10,477 nucleotides of DNA from positions 1 through 10,477 of the forward strand of contig QMPG01000082.1 of NCBI GenBank assembly GCA_003648455.1. The letters run 5' to 3'. The translations under genes were made by a program, and so were the position numbers. The stretch is from Bacteroidota bacterium (GTDB lineage: Bacteria > Bacteroidota > Bacteroidia > Bacteroidales > B39-G9). Positions 1 to 8,214 of this stretch are shown here, in pieces. The notes under the pieces were generated by a model. That model was given only the letters and a program-made list of their open reading frames with translations. It made no database searches and was not told where the DNA came from. The stretch's first letter is position 1, and every line of letters starts with the position of its first letter.

Positions 1-2283
1 ATCAGAGAGGTTAAAACCAAGTTCTTTTAAATATCCTTTTGTTGCTCGGATACTTTCTTTTAATTCATTTGCAAGTAGTGCTAATTTTTCAACAGGGCTT
101 TTGCCTTCTCCATCGCTTGTTTTTCCACCAGAACCGCCTTTGTCTCCTTCTCCATAAACGGAATAGGCTTTTTCTAATTGTTTGTAAACATTGCCATAAT
201 CTACAATCAAACCGTTTTCTTTTTCATCATCGTAAACTCGGTTTGCTCGGGCAATGGTTTGCATTAAAGTATGACCTTTAATAGGCTTATCAAGATAAAC
301 AGTAGAAACACAAGGTGCATCAAAACCAGTAATCCACATTGCACAAACAATTGCAAAACGAAACGGATTTTCTTCGTCTTTAAATTCTTTTTCTAAATCT
401 CGTTCAACAATCTTTTTTCGGTGCTGTACAATATCCAATTTCATTTTTCGGAATTTATCCACCTCATTTTGTTCGCTACTCACTACAACACAAACTTCTG
501 TTTCCTCAACTTTTGCAAGTTTCCGTTTTAATTGCAATTCTACTTGTTGGTCTTCGGCATTTTTAATTCTTTCTTTTAAATCTGCAACATAATCAGGCCA
601 ATACTTCATCATTAAGCCATACATTCTAACAGCAGTTGGCTTGTCAATTGCAACAAACATTGCTTTCCCCTGATAACCTCTTTCGTTGAAATGCCAAACC
701 AAATCTTTTGCAATAGCATCTAATCGTTTTTCGGAAGTGAGAACAGGATAATCCCTTTTAAACTCTCGTTCTAGTTTTCTGCGTTGGTCTTCGTCTAAAT
801 CTTCATTTTCGATTAGCTCCGCCATTTTTTCATCCAAAGCAGGATTTTCAATATCTAATTTTTCGCCTTTATTCAAATAACGCAATGGAAGTGTTGCACC
901 ATCATCAATGGCTCGTTTAAAATCGTAAACAGAAACATATTCACCGAAAATATTCTTGGTAAGTTCTAATTCTTCTTTGATTAATGGCGTTCCTGTAAAA
1001 CCAAGATAGGAAGCATTGGGAATACCGTGAAAACGCATATTTCGAGCAAATGTACCTGCTTGTGTTCGGTGTGCTTCATCTGAAATTACAATCAAGTTTT
1101 CACGGTCTGTAATAAGTGGATATTCACTCTCTTTTTTCTTGTCGATTGAAAATTTATGAATAAGAGAAAAAACATAGCGGTGATTTTCTTTAAGCAATTC
1201 TCGCAAATGGTCTCTGCTTTTTGCTTTTACATTTTTTTCGGTTACTGCTCCAACTCCTGTAAAGGTATCGTAAAGTTGACGTTCCAATTCGGTACGGTCT
1301 GTTACCAATAAAAAGGTATAACTACCACCAAATTTTCTATGAATTTTTTGAGCAATAAAAACCATTGAATAAGATTTACCACTTCCTTGTGTGTGCCAAA
1401 ACACACCCAATTTCCCTTTTAGTTCTTCAATATTTTTTGCTTTATTCAGTACTTTATTTACGCCAATAAACTGGTGGTTTTTCGCCAATATTTTCACACT
1501 ATCACCTGCCGAATTATCAAAAAGAATAAAATTTTCAAACAAATCCATCAATCGGGTTTTGTCGCAAGTACCTCTAAGCATTGTATCAAGACTAACAATT
1601 CCTTCTTCGTCTTCTTCAATTCGTTTCCACTCTGCGAAAAATTTGTAAGGACTTGTTACAGTTCCAACTCTTGCATCTGTACCATTACTTAAAATGATAA
1701 AAGCATTGGAATGGAAAATATGACTAATGGTGTCTTTATAATCGGTTAGATTATCGGTGTAAGCATTTCGCAAATCAGTATGGTGGGCTTTAAGTTCAAA
1801 AAACACCAAAGGAATACCGTTTACAAAACCTACAATATCGGGTCTGCGGTTGTATAAATCGCCAACCACTTCTAACTGACGAACAGCCAAAAAATGATTT
1901 TCTGTTGGATTATCAAAATCAAATACTTTTAGTTTTTTCTTTATCAGTTCGCCTTTGTCGTTGGTAAAACTTACATCTACGCCTTTGGTCAAAAGTGTGT
2001 ATTTCTCTTTATTGATTTGTACCAGTTTTTTATCGGCTGCCTTTTGGCTTATTTGGTCGATAGCGTGTTGGTAGGCAACATTTGGTAAATTTGGGTTAAG
2101 CTCTTTTAGTGCTTGAAACAAATAGCGTTTCAGAATTACTTCCGATTTATCTTCTCTGCCGAGTAATCCATCTTCACAAAAAGTCTCTTTTGTCCAAGCA
2201 GTTTCTACCTGCCAACCCAAATCTTCTAATGCTTGTTGGGCTGCTGCTTCTACTAAATTATCTTCTGAATATTCGTAGCTCAT
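1..2283 (-). CDS. hsdR: Type I restriction endonuclease subunit R (HsdR), 3' end outside window
   Basis: This is the motor and nuclease subunit of a type I restriction enzyme. It pumps DNA past the HsdMS complex using ATP and cuts far from the recognition site. Reading leftward from ATG at 2283-2281, 761 codons are open with no stop before the window edge. HsdR proteins are usually around 1000 residues, so the C-terminal, HsdM-contacting part is missing here only because the window ends. Visible landmarks in order: a PD-(D/E)xK nuclease (Pro148-Asp149, then Glu163-Leu-Lys165), Walker A with GSGK ending at Lys303, the DEAH box at 402-405, a TGTP-type motif III soon after, and helicase motif VI QTIARANR at 675-682, preceded by ITGFDAP. 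All key residues are present, so the subunit should be active. It starts 2 nt after the hsdS stop, which implies coupled translation; no clear Shine-Dalgarno sequence is seen. Confidence 0.95.
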   Translation of the reverse strand, partial: MSYEYSEDNLVEAAAQQALEDLGWQVETAWTKETFCEDGLLGREDKSEVILKRYLFQALKELNPNLPNVAYQHAIDQISQKAADKKLVQINKEKYTLLTKGVDVSFTNDKGELIKKKLKVFDFDNPTENHFLAVRQLEVVGDLYNRRPDIVGFVNGIPLVFFELKAHHTDLRNAYTDNLTDYKDTISHIFHSNAFIILSNGTDARVGTVTSPYKFFAEWKRIEEDEEGIVSLDTMLRGTCDKTRLMDLFENFILFDNSAGDSVKILAKNHQFIGVNKVLNKAKNIEELKGKLGVFWHTQGSGKSYSMVFIAQKIHRKFGGSYTFLLVTDRTELERQLYDTFTGVGAVTEKNVKAKSRDHLRELLKENHRYVFSLIHKFSIDKKKESEYPLITDRENLIVISDEAHRTQAGTFARNMRFHGIPNASYLGFTGTPLIKEELELTKNIFGEYVSVYDFKRAIDDGATLPLRYLNKGEKLDIENPALDEKMAELIENEDLDEDQRRKLEREFKRDYPVLTSEKRLDAIAKDLVWHFNERGYQGKAMFVAIDKPTAVRMYGLMMKYWPDYVADLKERIKNAEDQQVELQLKRKLAKVEETEVCVVVSSEQNEVDKFRKMKLDIVQHRKKIVERDLEKEFKDEENPFRFAIVCAMWITGFDAPCVSTVYLDKPIKGHTLMQTIARANRVYDDEKENGLIVDYGNVYKQLEKAYSVYGEGDKGGSGGKTSDGEGKSPVEKLALLANELKESIRATKGYLKELGFNLSD

Positions 2284-2285
2284 AG

Positions 2286-3518
2286 TTATAACTCTAATTT
2301 TTCAACATCTATCATTCCTGTCATTAGCCTTGGTAATAAAATATCTCGGGCTTCTTTAAGGTGCTGATTTTGATTACCCAAATTGTAAACTTGTTTATAA
2401 ATTGGTTCAACTATTTTATTGAACTTCTCCAATTCTGTTTCACTTGGTTTCTTTATTTTTTGAAACTTTAAAAAAGCTGTCCAATTGTAGTTTACAATAT
2501 TGCTTGCACTTCTTATTTCAAAAACTTCTGTACCTCTAATGTTGCGAAGAAAACGCCAAAACAGGAATAAAAAGTTTGAATATTTTCTTTCAATCGGGCG
2601 AGCCAATTTGCAAAAACTGGCAGGCATTACAGCATTATCAAATTGTTTTAGCAATTCATCTGTGACCAATAAAGTTTTAGCAACACCTTCATAACTACTG
2701 CCACCTGAAACTTCAAAAATTATATCGCCATCTTGCAGCTTACGAGAAGCAAGATTTGATTTTTTATGAAAACGAAAAGGAACTTTTCCAAGTTTACCAT
2801 TAGGTAATTCGTCAATGTCTGTACCTCTGATTACAAAAGCTGGTTTATTAAATTCTTCTGATAATTCTTCTGCACCCCAACCACCGCCAATTTCGTGACC
2901 GATTATTGAACCTAAATTAACTTCTTTAAAATCCTCATTTATAGCATACCAATTATTAAAGTCATTTTGTGCCATCTCCTCTAACCGCTTAATGCATTTT
3001 AGGTTGTTTTCTATCAGGTCATCGTAGGCTGAGAGAATTTTGGCTATTTTGCGTTGGGTGGGTAGTGGGGGTAGGTTGATTTTTAACAATCCTAAATCGT
3101 CTCTACCAAGTTCCTGCTGATTTGTCGCGCCTTTCGCATAATTTTCTATTTGTGGTTCTTGAAAACCTAAATTATAACCAAGAAATCTATTATCAACTAA
3201 TTTATTTGGTCTTACAATTGTTACGTGGGTATCAACTGTTGTAGTTTCAACTGGTAATTTTTTAACAAAAGCAGTTCTTCCTAATGTACCTGTCCCTGTT
3301 GAATTAACCAAAACATCACCAATATTTACTTTTTTATATACTGTTATTATCTTTGCTTTGCTTGTTAGTCGTGCTTCTGAAAAAGACAAAAAGTTATTTC
3401 TAATACACTTTTGATTAATGACAAAATATCCATTCGCATCAACATATTTTGGTGTAATACCTCTATTTATTGCATCAGCCAAATCTCTTAGTTTGTATTC
3501 TTTCCAGCCTTCTATCAT
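2286..3518 (-). CDS. hsdS: Type I restriction-modification specificity subunit S (HsdS)
   Basis: This DNA-recognition subunit fixes the target sequence for both methylation and restriction. At 410 residues it has the usual length for a two-domain HsdS. The first target recognition domain is about residues 1-150 (opening IEGWKEYKLRDL, a typical HsdS start). It ends at NLPPLPTQRKIAKIL (148-162), which leads into the central helical spacer (about 155-190). The second recognition domain follows from about 197 to 360 and includes the FVIRGTDID stretch near 228-236. The C-terminal helix ends with the family-typical LKEARDILLPRLMTG (387-401). Its ATG overlaps the hsdM stop as ATGA, so translation is probably coupled. 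The recognition sequence cannot be read from the protein, but because both domains are complete it should be a bipartite site. Confidence 0.94.
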   Translation of the reverse strand: MIEGWKEYKLRDLADAINRGITPKYVDANGYFVINQKCIRNNFLSFSEARLTSKAKIITVYKKVNIGDVLVNSTGTGTLGRTAFVKKLPVETTTVDTHVTIVRPNKLVDNRFLGYNLGFQEPQIENYAKGATNQQELGRDDLGLLKINLPPLPTQRKIAKILSAYDDLIENNLKCIKRLEEMAQNDFNNWYAINEDFKEVNLGSIIGHEIGGGWGAEELSEEFNKPAFVIRGTDIDELPNGKLGKVPFRFHKKSNLASRKLQDGDIIFEVSGGSSYEGVAKTLLVTDELLKQFDNAVMPASFCKLARPIERKYSNFLFLFWRFLRNIRGTEVFEIRSASNIVNYNWTAFLKFQKIKKPSETELEKFNKIVEPIYKQVYNLGNQNQHLKEARDILLPRLMTGMIDVEKLEL

Positions 3519-5485
3519 AATTCCACACTTTGGATTTGGTTCATTAAATCGTTGGCTTCAGTATTGAGTTCAGCTAATTCGCTGTGTATTTCTTTCATTC
3601 GGGCTTTGTAGTCAAAGTTTTCATCAATTTGTATGCTGTAACCCACATATCGCCCTGGTGTAAGTGAGTAGTCGTTTTCTTCTATTTCTTCAAGCTCAAC
3701 TATTTTGCAAAGTCCTTCAACATCAACATATTTATTATCAGGAAACCATTCTAAAAGTTTTTTCCAATCACCAATGCGTTGTTTTGCCTCTTTTAGAAAT
3801 TCGGCAGTTTCTGTTTGGTAAGCTTTTAATGGTTTATTGAGTTTGTTCAACTTCTCTTTAAAAGGTTTCATTTTGGCGGTTGCCGTTTTCTTGTCTATTT
3901 CCTTATCTTCAACTTGCTTTGTGATTTTTGCTATTTCGGTTTCTAACTCTTTTATGTATTCTAAAACCTTTGGTGCAGGTTTTTCAAAAAGAGCATAAAT
4001 ATCACTTGCTTTTTCGCTATTTTCAAAATTGTTAAAATCTATGCTTTCAGAAATTAATAAATTGTCATTTTTTAATTCTTTGGCAATTTCTTTTAAATCT
4101 TTTGCAAGTATTTGGTAATGCTCGTTAATAATTTCAAATTGTTCTTTTAAAGCGTTGCGGTGTTCTGCTTCGGCAATGGAAATAGCTTCAGTATTTCCAC
4201 GATACAACTGAACAATGGTTTTAAGGTTTAAGAGTTGCCCATCAGAAAAATCGTTAATAGTTGAATTTACCACCCGATAAGTATTTCGGGCATCAAGCAT
4301 CAATATTTTATCTTTATTTTTTTCAGGTTTGCCTTTATCAAAAAACCATAAATGGCAAGGTAATGAACGAGTGTAAAAGAAGTTATTACCCACCGAAACA
4401 ATCACATCTACATTTTCGGTTTCAATGAGTTGTTGGCGTATTAGTTTTTCAGAATTTCCGGCATCGGTTGCCGAACTTGCCATAACAAAACCTGCACGTC
4501 CTTTTTCATTCAGATAAGAGTTGAAATACTGTATCCACATATAATTGCCATTGTCGGCTTTTGGCACACCAAATGGCAAGCGTGGGTCTTCTTTTACATA
4601 ATCTTTGCTTTTATCAATCTTCTTAACATTAAAAGGCGGATTAGCCATTACAAAATCGCATTTGCCTATAAGCTCGTGTGGATTGCTGTAAAAACTGTTG
4701 TCCTCAATTATTTTGCCTTCAATTCCGTGAATGGCAAGGTTCATTTTTGCCAATCGCACATTGTTAGATTTAAGTTCCGTTCCATAAACAGTAATAGCTT
4801 CGTTTACCTGTTTATTAGTTTTACTTTGGATAAAATGTCCTGTTTGCACAAACATACCGCCCGAGCCACAAGCAGGGTCGTGAATAATTCCGTGGTCGGG
4901 TTCAATAAAGTTTACAATCATTTGCACCAACGAAGGCGGTGTGAAGAATTCGCCACCTTCCTGAGCACCTGCACCACTCATAGAGAATTTCATAAGAAAG
5001 AATTCGTAAATTCTACCAAAAACATCACCACCGATTTTTTTTACGGCATCTTTATTAAAAACACGAATAAGCGAACGCAATAAATCGGCATCAAATTCTT
5101 GATAGTTTTTTGGTAAAATTCCTTCAAGGTCTTTGTAGTCGGTTTCAATTAATCGCATTGCATTGTTTACCGCTTCTGCAATGTCTTGGCTTTCGGGTAA
5201 GTTTACCAAATAGTCAAACTGCGATTTATCTTGCAAATACATTGCACCAGCTCCCAAAAAGTCGTTTTTGGTAACTTCTCTTTTTTGGTTGGTTCTTGGA
5301 TTTATAGGTAAATCTTTTTCTATCTGCTTTTTGGCTTCTTCAAATTTATTTTGAGCATAGCGTAAAAGTATTAAACCCAAAACAGGGTCTTTATATTCGG
5401 CTGCTGTAAGTTTTGAGTTTGCTCGCAAATTATCAGCTGCTCCCCACAATTCCGTCTCTAATCTTTTTATTTTCTCGTTTGTCAT
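3515..5485 (-). CDS. hsdM: Type I restriction-modification DNA methyltransferase subunit M (HsdM)
   Basis: This is the adenine-N6 methyltransferase subunit. With HsdS it marks host sites, and with HsdR it forms the restriction complex. Numbering is from an in-frame TTG two codons upstream. The N-terminal HsdM helical domain spans about 7-160 (LETELWGAADNLR). It is followed by EFFTP (181-185), SAM-binding motif I DPACGSGG (205-212) and catalytic motif IV NPPF (284-287). A long charged, coiled-coil-prone region covers about 430-600, and the C-terminus carries the family-typical LTPGRYVG. Length is 656 residues from ATG. The start is ambiguous: ATG at 5485 matches the usual MTNEKI-type beginning, whereas TTG at 5491 sits 7 nt after a GGAG (5499-5502) at the end of the preceding gene. 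Bacteroidota rely little on such sites, so ATG is preferred. The gene lies immediately downstream of the RloC-like gene and overlaps hsdS by 4 nt. Confidence 0.95.
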   Translation of the reverse strand: MTNEKIKRLETELWGAADNLRANSKLTAAEYKDPVLGLILLRYAQNKFEEAKKQIEKDLPINPRTNQKREVTKNDFLGAGAMYLQDKSQFDYLVNLPESQDIAEAVNNAMRLIETDYKDLEGILPKNYQEFDADLLRSLIRVFNKDAVKKIGGDVFGRIYEFFLMKFSMSGAGAQEGGEFFTPPSLVQMIVNFIEPDHGIIHDPACGSGGMFVQTGHFIQSKTNKQVNEAITVYGTELKSNNVRLAKMNLAIHGIEGKIIEDNSFYSNPHELIGKCDFVMANPPFNVKKIDKSKDYVKEDPRLPFGVPKADNGNYMWIQYFNSYLNEKGRAGFVMASSATDAGNSEKLIRQQLIETENVDVIVSVGNNFFYTRSLPCHLWFFDKGKPEKNKDKILMLDARNTYRVVNSTINDFSDGQLLNLKTIVQLYRGNTEAISIAEAEHRNALKEQFEIINEHYQILAKDLKEIAKELKNDNLLISESIDFNNFENSEKASDIYALFEKPAPKVLEYIKELETEIAKITKQVEDKEIDKKTATAKMKPFKEKLNKLNKPLKAYQTETAEFLKEAKQRIGDWKKLLEWFPDNKYVDVEGLCKIVELEEIEENDYSLTPGRYVGYSIQIDENFDYKARMKEIHSELAELNTEANDLMNQIQSVEL

Positions 5486-5495
5486 ATTCAATATT

Positions 5496-7901
5496 TTACT
5501 CCGTTGCTTCTGCTACTACTGGATTTATAAGTTCTTCAATATTTTCTTTGTGCATATTGTCAAAAAACTCAATAATATCTAATGTGTCAGTTGCAATCTC
5601 CTTTAATGTTTCGTCTGATATAAAATTACATTCATCAAGCTGTTGCATATTTCCGTGAGAGAAATTATCACATACTTTATTAATGCTGTTAAGTTTACTT
5701 TTTAAGTTGGCTTTTGTTATGCTACCAACTGTTTTATCATCAATTGTCTCGTAATCAATTATCTCAAATATAAAGTTTGGCAGACCTGGTGTTTGACCTC
5801 TATCATTAGATAATTGAGCATATTTAAAACTAAAAAATGTTTCTAAAATTCTCCTGATATAATTTGGCAGGAATTTTCGTGCATCTTCATAGTCTGGTTC
5901 AGCTTTTGATTTGAAATTGACAATACTTTCAAGCATATAGAAATATGGACTTTGAAAGTTTTCTAATGAAGCTGGTAAATCTTCAATTTTTCCTTTGTTA
6001 ATCAGAAATGTTTCCTTTTCATTTTTCTTGAAAAAAGGATTAATATATTTTAAAAAAAGCATATTATGACTTAAAACAAAAAGTTGCTTGAAGTCTTTAA
6101 ATTCATCGTGTATCAGAAAAGCAGTACTATATAAACGATTGTCGTCTAAACTTGAAATAGGGTCGTCAATTACAATTATGGTTTGTCCTTTATTTGTGAC
6201 TTCTGTTGTTACTTTGCTCATAAAATAGGCAAATGCCAAAGCTGTTTTTTCGCCTTCGCTAAGAGTGTTTTGTAATCGTTTTTTGGTTTCATCATTTCCT
6301 TTGTATTTAATAAGGATATTGTTTTCTTCTTCTCCTTCTCTCAAATCAATGGTAAAATGTGTAATGCCGAGTTTTGCCAAATATTCACCTACTTTTTTGG
6401 CTTCCATTTTCAACTCTTTTAAACGCTGAACTTTCTTATCGGTTAATTCACTTATTGTTGTTGCAATTGTTGAGATTTCAGAAGTTGCTGTATGGAATTT
6501 TTCAATTCTTTTTTCTTCTGTTGTTCCGTTTAAGTCTAAGTAAATTAATTCAGTGTAGCGGTCTCGTATTTCTCTATCAATTTTTGTTGGGTCTATTTTT
6601 TGATTTCTGAGATTGGTAAGCGTATTGTTTTTAAAACTGTTCAGCTTTTCAATATTGCTGTTGTAGACTTCAATCAGCGTTTTTATTGGCTCAATATCTA
6701 CCGTTATTTTCTTACTTGAATTTCCTTGTTTTGAAGCAATATGATTTTGAAGTTCTGATAAATCAGTTTTGATTTCAGCTTGTTCAAGTTCTGGATATTT
6801 TATTTCAATGAACTTATCGTATTTGTCACCATAGCTTTTTAATGAGCTTGTATTACTTTCATTTGTTTTTTGATACTCAATTGAACTGTCAATATTTTCT
6901 TTTAAGGTTTTAAGCTGTTCAACAAAGTCCAAATAGCTTTTATCGAAATAGTCAGCAAATTCCGCAATTAAATTGTCAATTGAAGTCGTTAAGTCAGTTT
7001 TGCAAACAGGGCAAATACTGTTGTCTTTTTCCTTGGATATTTTTAAAAGCTGCTCTCCTAATTTAAACCAAGGTTCAATTTTATCGCTCTTTTCTTCTTC
7101 AATCTCTTTTTTATAAAGTTCTATATTTTCTGTTAGATTATCAGTTGCATTTTCTTTTGCTGATTGTTCTAAAAGTCTTGATATTTTTTCAAGGTCAATT
7201 TCTACTTTCTCAAATGATAGTTCTGAAATTTTTACAATATCGCTTTCAAGTTCGGCTTGTTTTTCACTCAGTTTGTATTCAGCAATTTTTTGAGTAATTG
7301 TTTGCTCTATTTCAGCTTTTGATTTTTTGGGTAATGCGGTAATTGCAGGAATTACATTGCCAGCTCTTAATTGTCTGTTTGGGAAATGTTCACGGTAAAC
7401 AGCGTTGTACCTTTTCTTAATTTCGTCAAACTTTTCTGTAATTTTTGTTTTGTCTGTTTCTTTACTTTTTTTCTCCGTTGTTTTGGTTTCAATGTCTGTG
7501 TTTAGTGTTTTGATTGTTGGGTCTTCTAAAACAGTTTCTTTGACATTGAATTTTGACATTTTCCCAACAGTTCCATCGTAAACGTGATTTGCAATGAAAT
7601 TTGAATTGAAAACATAAATTTTCTTGTTTTCCTGATTTGGTTTTGTTGGGTAAGTCAGATTATTTTTGAATTTGACCTCCGAACCGTTTTCGGTTGTTTT
7701 TATGTCCTTGAATAATTCTTCTTTTTGTTCTTGCGAAAAATTTCCATTGGTAGCAATCAGGTTAAAGAAATTCGATAGTGTAGATTTTCCGCTTCCGTTA
7801 AATCCGAAACAAACATTGTATCTGTTAAATTCTTTCGAGCATTTCCATTTGTAGTTCTCAAATATTCCGAGTTTATTTATTTCTTCAATTTTCTTAATCA
7901 T
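5496..7901 (-). CDS. rloC: RloC-like ATPase with zinc-hook motif and predicted anticodon nuclease domain
   Basis: This 801-residue protein is probably a suicidal anti-phage effector that cleaves tRNA anticodon loops when triggered. Visible parts: Walker A GFNGSGKS (33-40), a long charged coiled coil interrupted by CPVC (297-300), an ABC-type signature LSEG (547-550), Walker B TIIVIDD (574-580) with D-loop SSLDD, and a switch His in LSHN (612). The C-terminal part carries Arg683-xxx-Glu687 and His749 (in NFSHG), matching the Arg/Glu/His set known for the PrrC/RloC anticodon nucleases. A CxxC hook in the coiled coil and the length fit RloC rather than the shorter PrrC (about 400 residues). The gene precedes hsdM in the same operon, the classic linkage for this family. 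ATG at 7901 is followed directly by ordinary SMC/AAA_13-type N-terminal sequence. Other AAA_13-family defence ATPases look similar, so nuclease activity is inferred. Confidence 0.72.
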   Translation of the reverse strand: MIKKIEEINKLGIFENYKWKCSKEFNRYNVCFGFNGSGKSTLSNFFNLIATNGNFSQEQKEELFKDIKTTENGSEVKFKNNLTYPTKPNQENKKIYVFNSNFIANHVYDGTVGKMSKFNVKETVLEDPTIKTLNTDIETKTTEKKSKETDKTKITEKFDEIKKRYNAVYREHFPNRQLRAGNVIPAITALPKKSKAEIEQTITQKIAEYKLSEKQAELESDIVKISELSFEKVEIDLEKISRLLEQSAKENATDNLTENIELYKKEIEEEKSDKIEPWFKLGEQLLKISKEKDNSICPVCKTDLTTSIDNLIAEFADYFDKSYLDFVEQLKTLKENIDSSIEYQKTNESNTSSLKSYGDKYDKFIEIKYPELEQAEIKTDLSELQNHIASKQGNSSKKITVDIEPIKTLIEVYNSNIEKLNSFKNNTLTNLRNQKIDPTKIDREIRDRYTELIYLDLNGTTEEKRIEKFHTATSEISTIATTISELTDKKVQRLKELKMEAKKVGEYLAKLGITHFTIDLREGEEENNILIKYKGNDETKKRLQNTLSEGEKTALAFAYFMSKVTTEVTNKGQTIIVIDDPISSLDDNRLYSTAFLIHDEFKDFKQLFVLSHNMLFLKYINPFFKKNEKETFLINKGKIEDLPASLENFQSPYFYMLESIVNFKSKAEPDYEDARKFLPNYIRRILETFFSFKYAQLSNDRGQTPGLPNFIFEIIDYETIDDKTVGSITKANLKSKLNSINKVCDNFSHGNMQQLDECNFISDETLKEIATDTLDIIEFFDNMHKENIEELINPVVAEATE

Positions 7902-7916
7902 TGTCGGTCTTTTTCG

Positions 7917-8004
7917 GTGCGTTGGCTAAAAGCATACTCTTTTGCAATTTTTGGACTGTGTGTCGGCTCGTGCGAATTGCAAATGTGTATGCTTGTGCGG
8001 TGGC
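7917..8004. repeat. MITE-like palindrome with flanking near-direct repeats
   Basis: Two 20-nt arms, 7930-7949 and 7975-7994, are inverted copies matching at 18 of 20 positions, around a 25-nt loop. Immediately outside lie GTGCGTTGGC (7917-7926) and GTGCGGTGGC (7995-8004), which match directly at 9 of 10 positions. Terminal inverted repeats inside a short direct repeat are what a very small transposable element (MITE) leaves behind. The element sits 13 nt upstream of the RloC-like ATG, so in the mRNA it would also form a strong 5' hairpin that could affect translation. It lacks the AAC/GTT borders of elements A-C, although it shares an AATTTTT run (7946-7952). Confidence 0.55.
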
Positions 8005-8075
8005 ATTTCCTTTCAGTTTTCTATTTGCTAACAAAATTTCTTTCATTGTTCTGTGTCTTTCTTTGCCTTGCCCAT

Positions 8076-8198
8076 AACGGTTTGTATAAGAATAGTAGCC
8101 GACTGCGGAACTCGAATTTTTCAAGTTACTACTAAATTTTATGCGGGCTACAATGTTCATATTTACTACCATTTCGGCTATTATTTTTATACTTTGTT
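8076..8198. repeat. Element A: attC-like 123-bp imperfect palindrome
   Basis: It is bounded by AAC (8076-8078) and GTT (8196-8198). The stem arms GTATAAGAATAGTAGCCGA (8084-8102) and its inverted partner at 8174-8192 match at 17 of 19 positions. The central 71 nt contain AATTTTT (8115-8121) and TTACTACT (8126-8133), both shared with element B at the same offsets. It lies 16 nt beyond the stop of the secreted-protein gene (8215-9411), reading on the minus strand, so it may also act as a transcript 3' end, although no U-tract follows. It separates that gene from the RloC-hsd operon. Confidence 0.75.
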
Positions 8199-8205
8199 AC
8201 CCAAT
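8196..8205. repeat. Cassette tip, inverted partner of 9493-9502
   Basis: GTTACCCAAT here and ATTGGGTAAC at 9493-9502 are a perfect 10-nt inverted pair flanking the gene at 8215-9411. The bases outside the GTT of element A therefore pair with the outer bases of element B, not with the other end of element A. Confidence 0.7.
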
Positions 8206-8214
8206 GTAATTTCA

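Larger units (their letters stand above)
7902..8214. other. Gene-free leader between array element A and the RloC-hsd operon
   Basis: I see no convincing gene in these 313 bases. The stretch holds element A (8076-8198) and a smaller hairpin with flanking near-direct repeats (7917-8004). The promoter of the defence operon should lie here or further upstream, but I find no clean Bacteroidota -7 box of the TAnnTTTG type; the closest, CACATTTG on the minus strand, lies inside the hairpin arm and lacks a matching -33 TTTG. A minus-strand open frame covering most of this stretch consists largely of the two repeats and is not called as a gene. Confidence 0.6.

Noticed and set aside
39..1692. Plus-strand open frames opposite hsdR
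   Set aside because: These are antisense shadows of a continuous HsdR frame with intact helicase and nuclease motifs.
4676..5083. Plus-strand open frame of 135 codons inside hsdM
   Set aside because: It lies wholly opposite a well-conserved methyltransferase coding region, including its catalytic motifs, and its translation shows no domain features.
7950..8080. Bacteroidota promoter for the RloC-hsd operon
   Set aside because: CACATTTG is the nearest match to TAnnTTTG, but it lacks the leading T and a TTTG about 19-20 nt upstream.
7894..8172. Minus-strand open frame of 92 codons just upstream of and overlapping the RloC-like start by 8 nt
   Set aside because: It starts inside element A and runs through the 7917-8004 hairpin, so most of its peptide is translated palindrome; there is no recognisable domain or ribosome binding site. 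A shorter internal start (about 50 codons) is equally unsupported.
8076..8198. Element A as a simple intrinsic terminator
   Set aside because: The stem is long, spans a 71-nt centre and is not followed by a U-tract on the minus strand; equal-length relatives elsewhere argue for another primary role.
8196..8205. Classical integron core site GTTRRRY
   Set aside because: GTTACCC, GTTGGCA and GTTGTGC keep GTT but break the RRRY part, and no integrase gene is visible, so a standard integron is not claimed.
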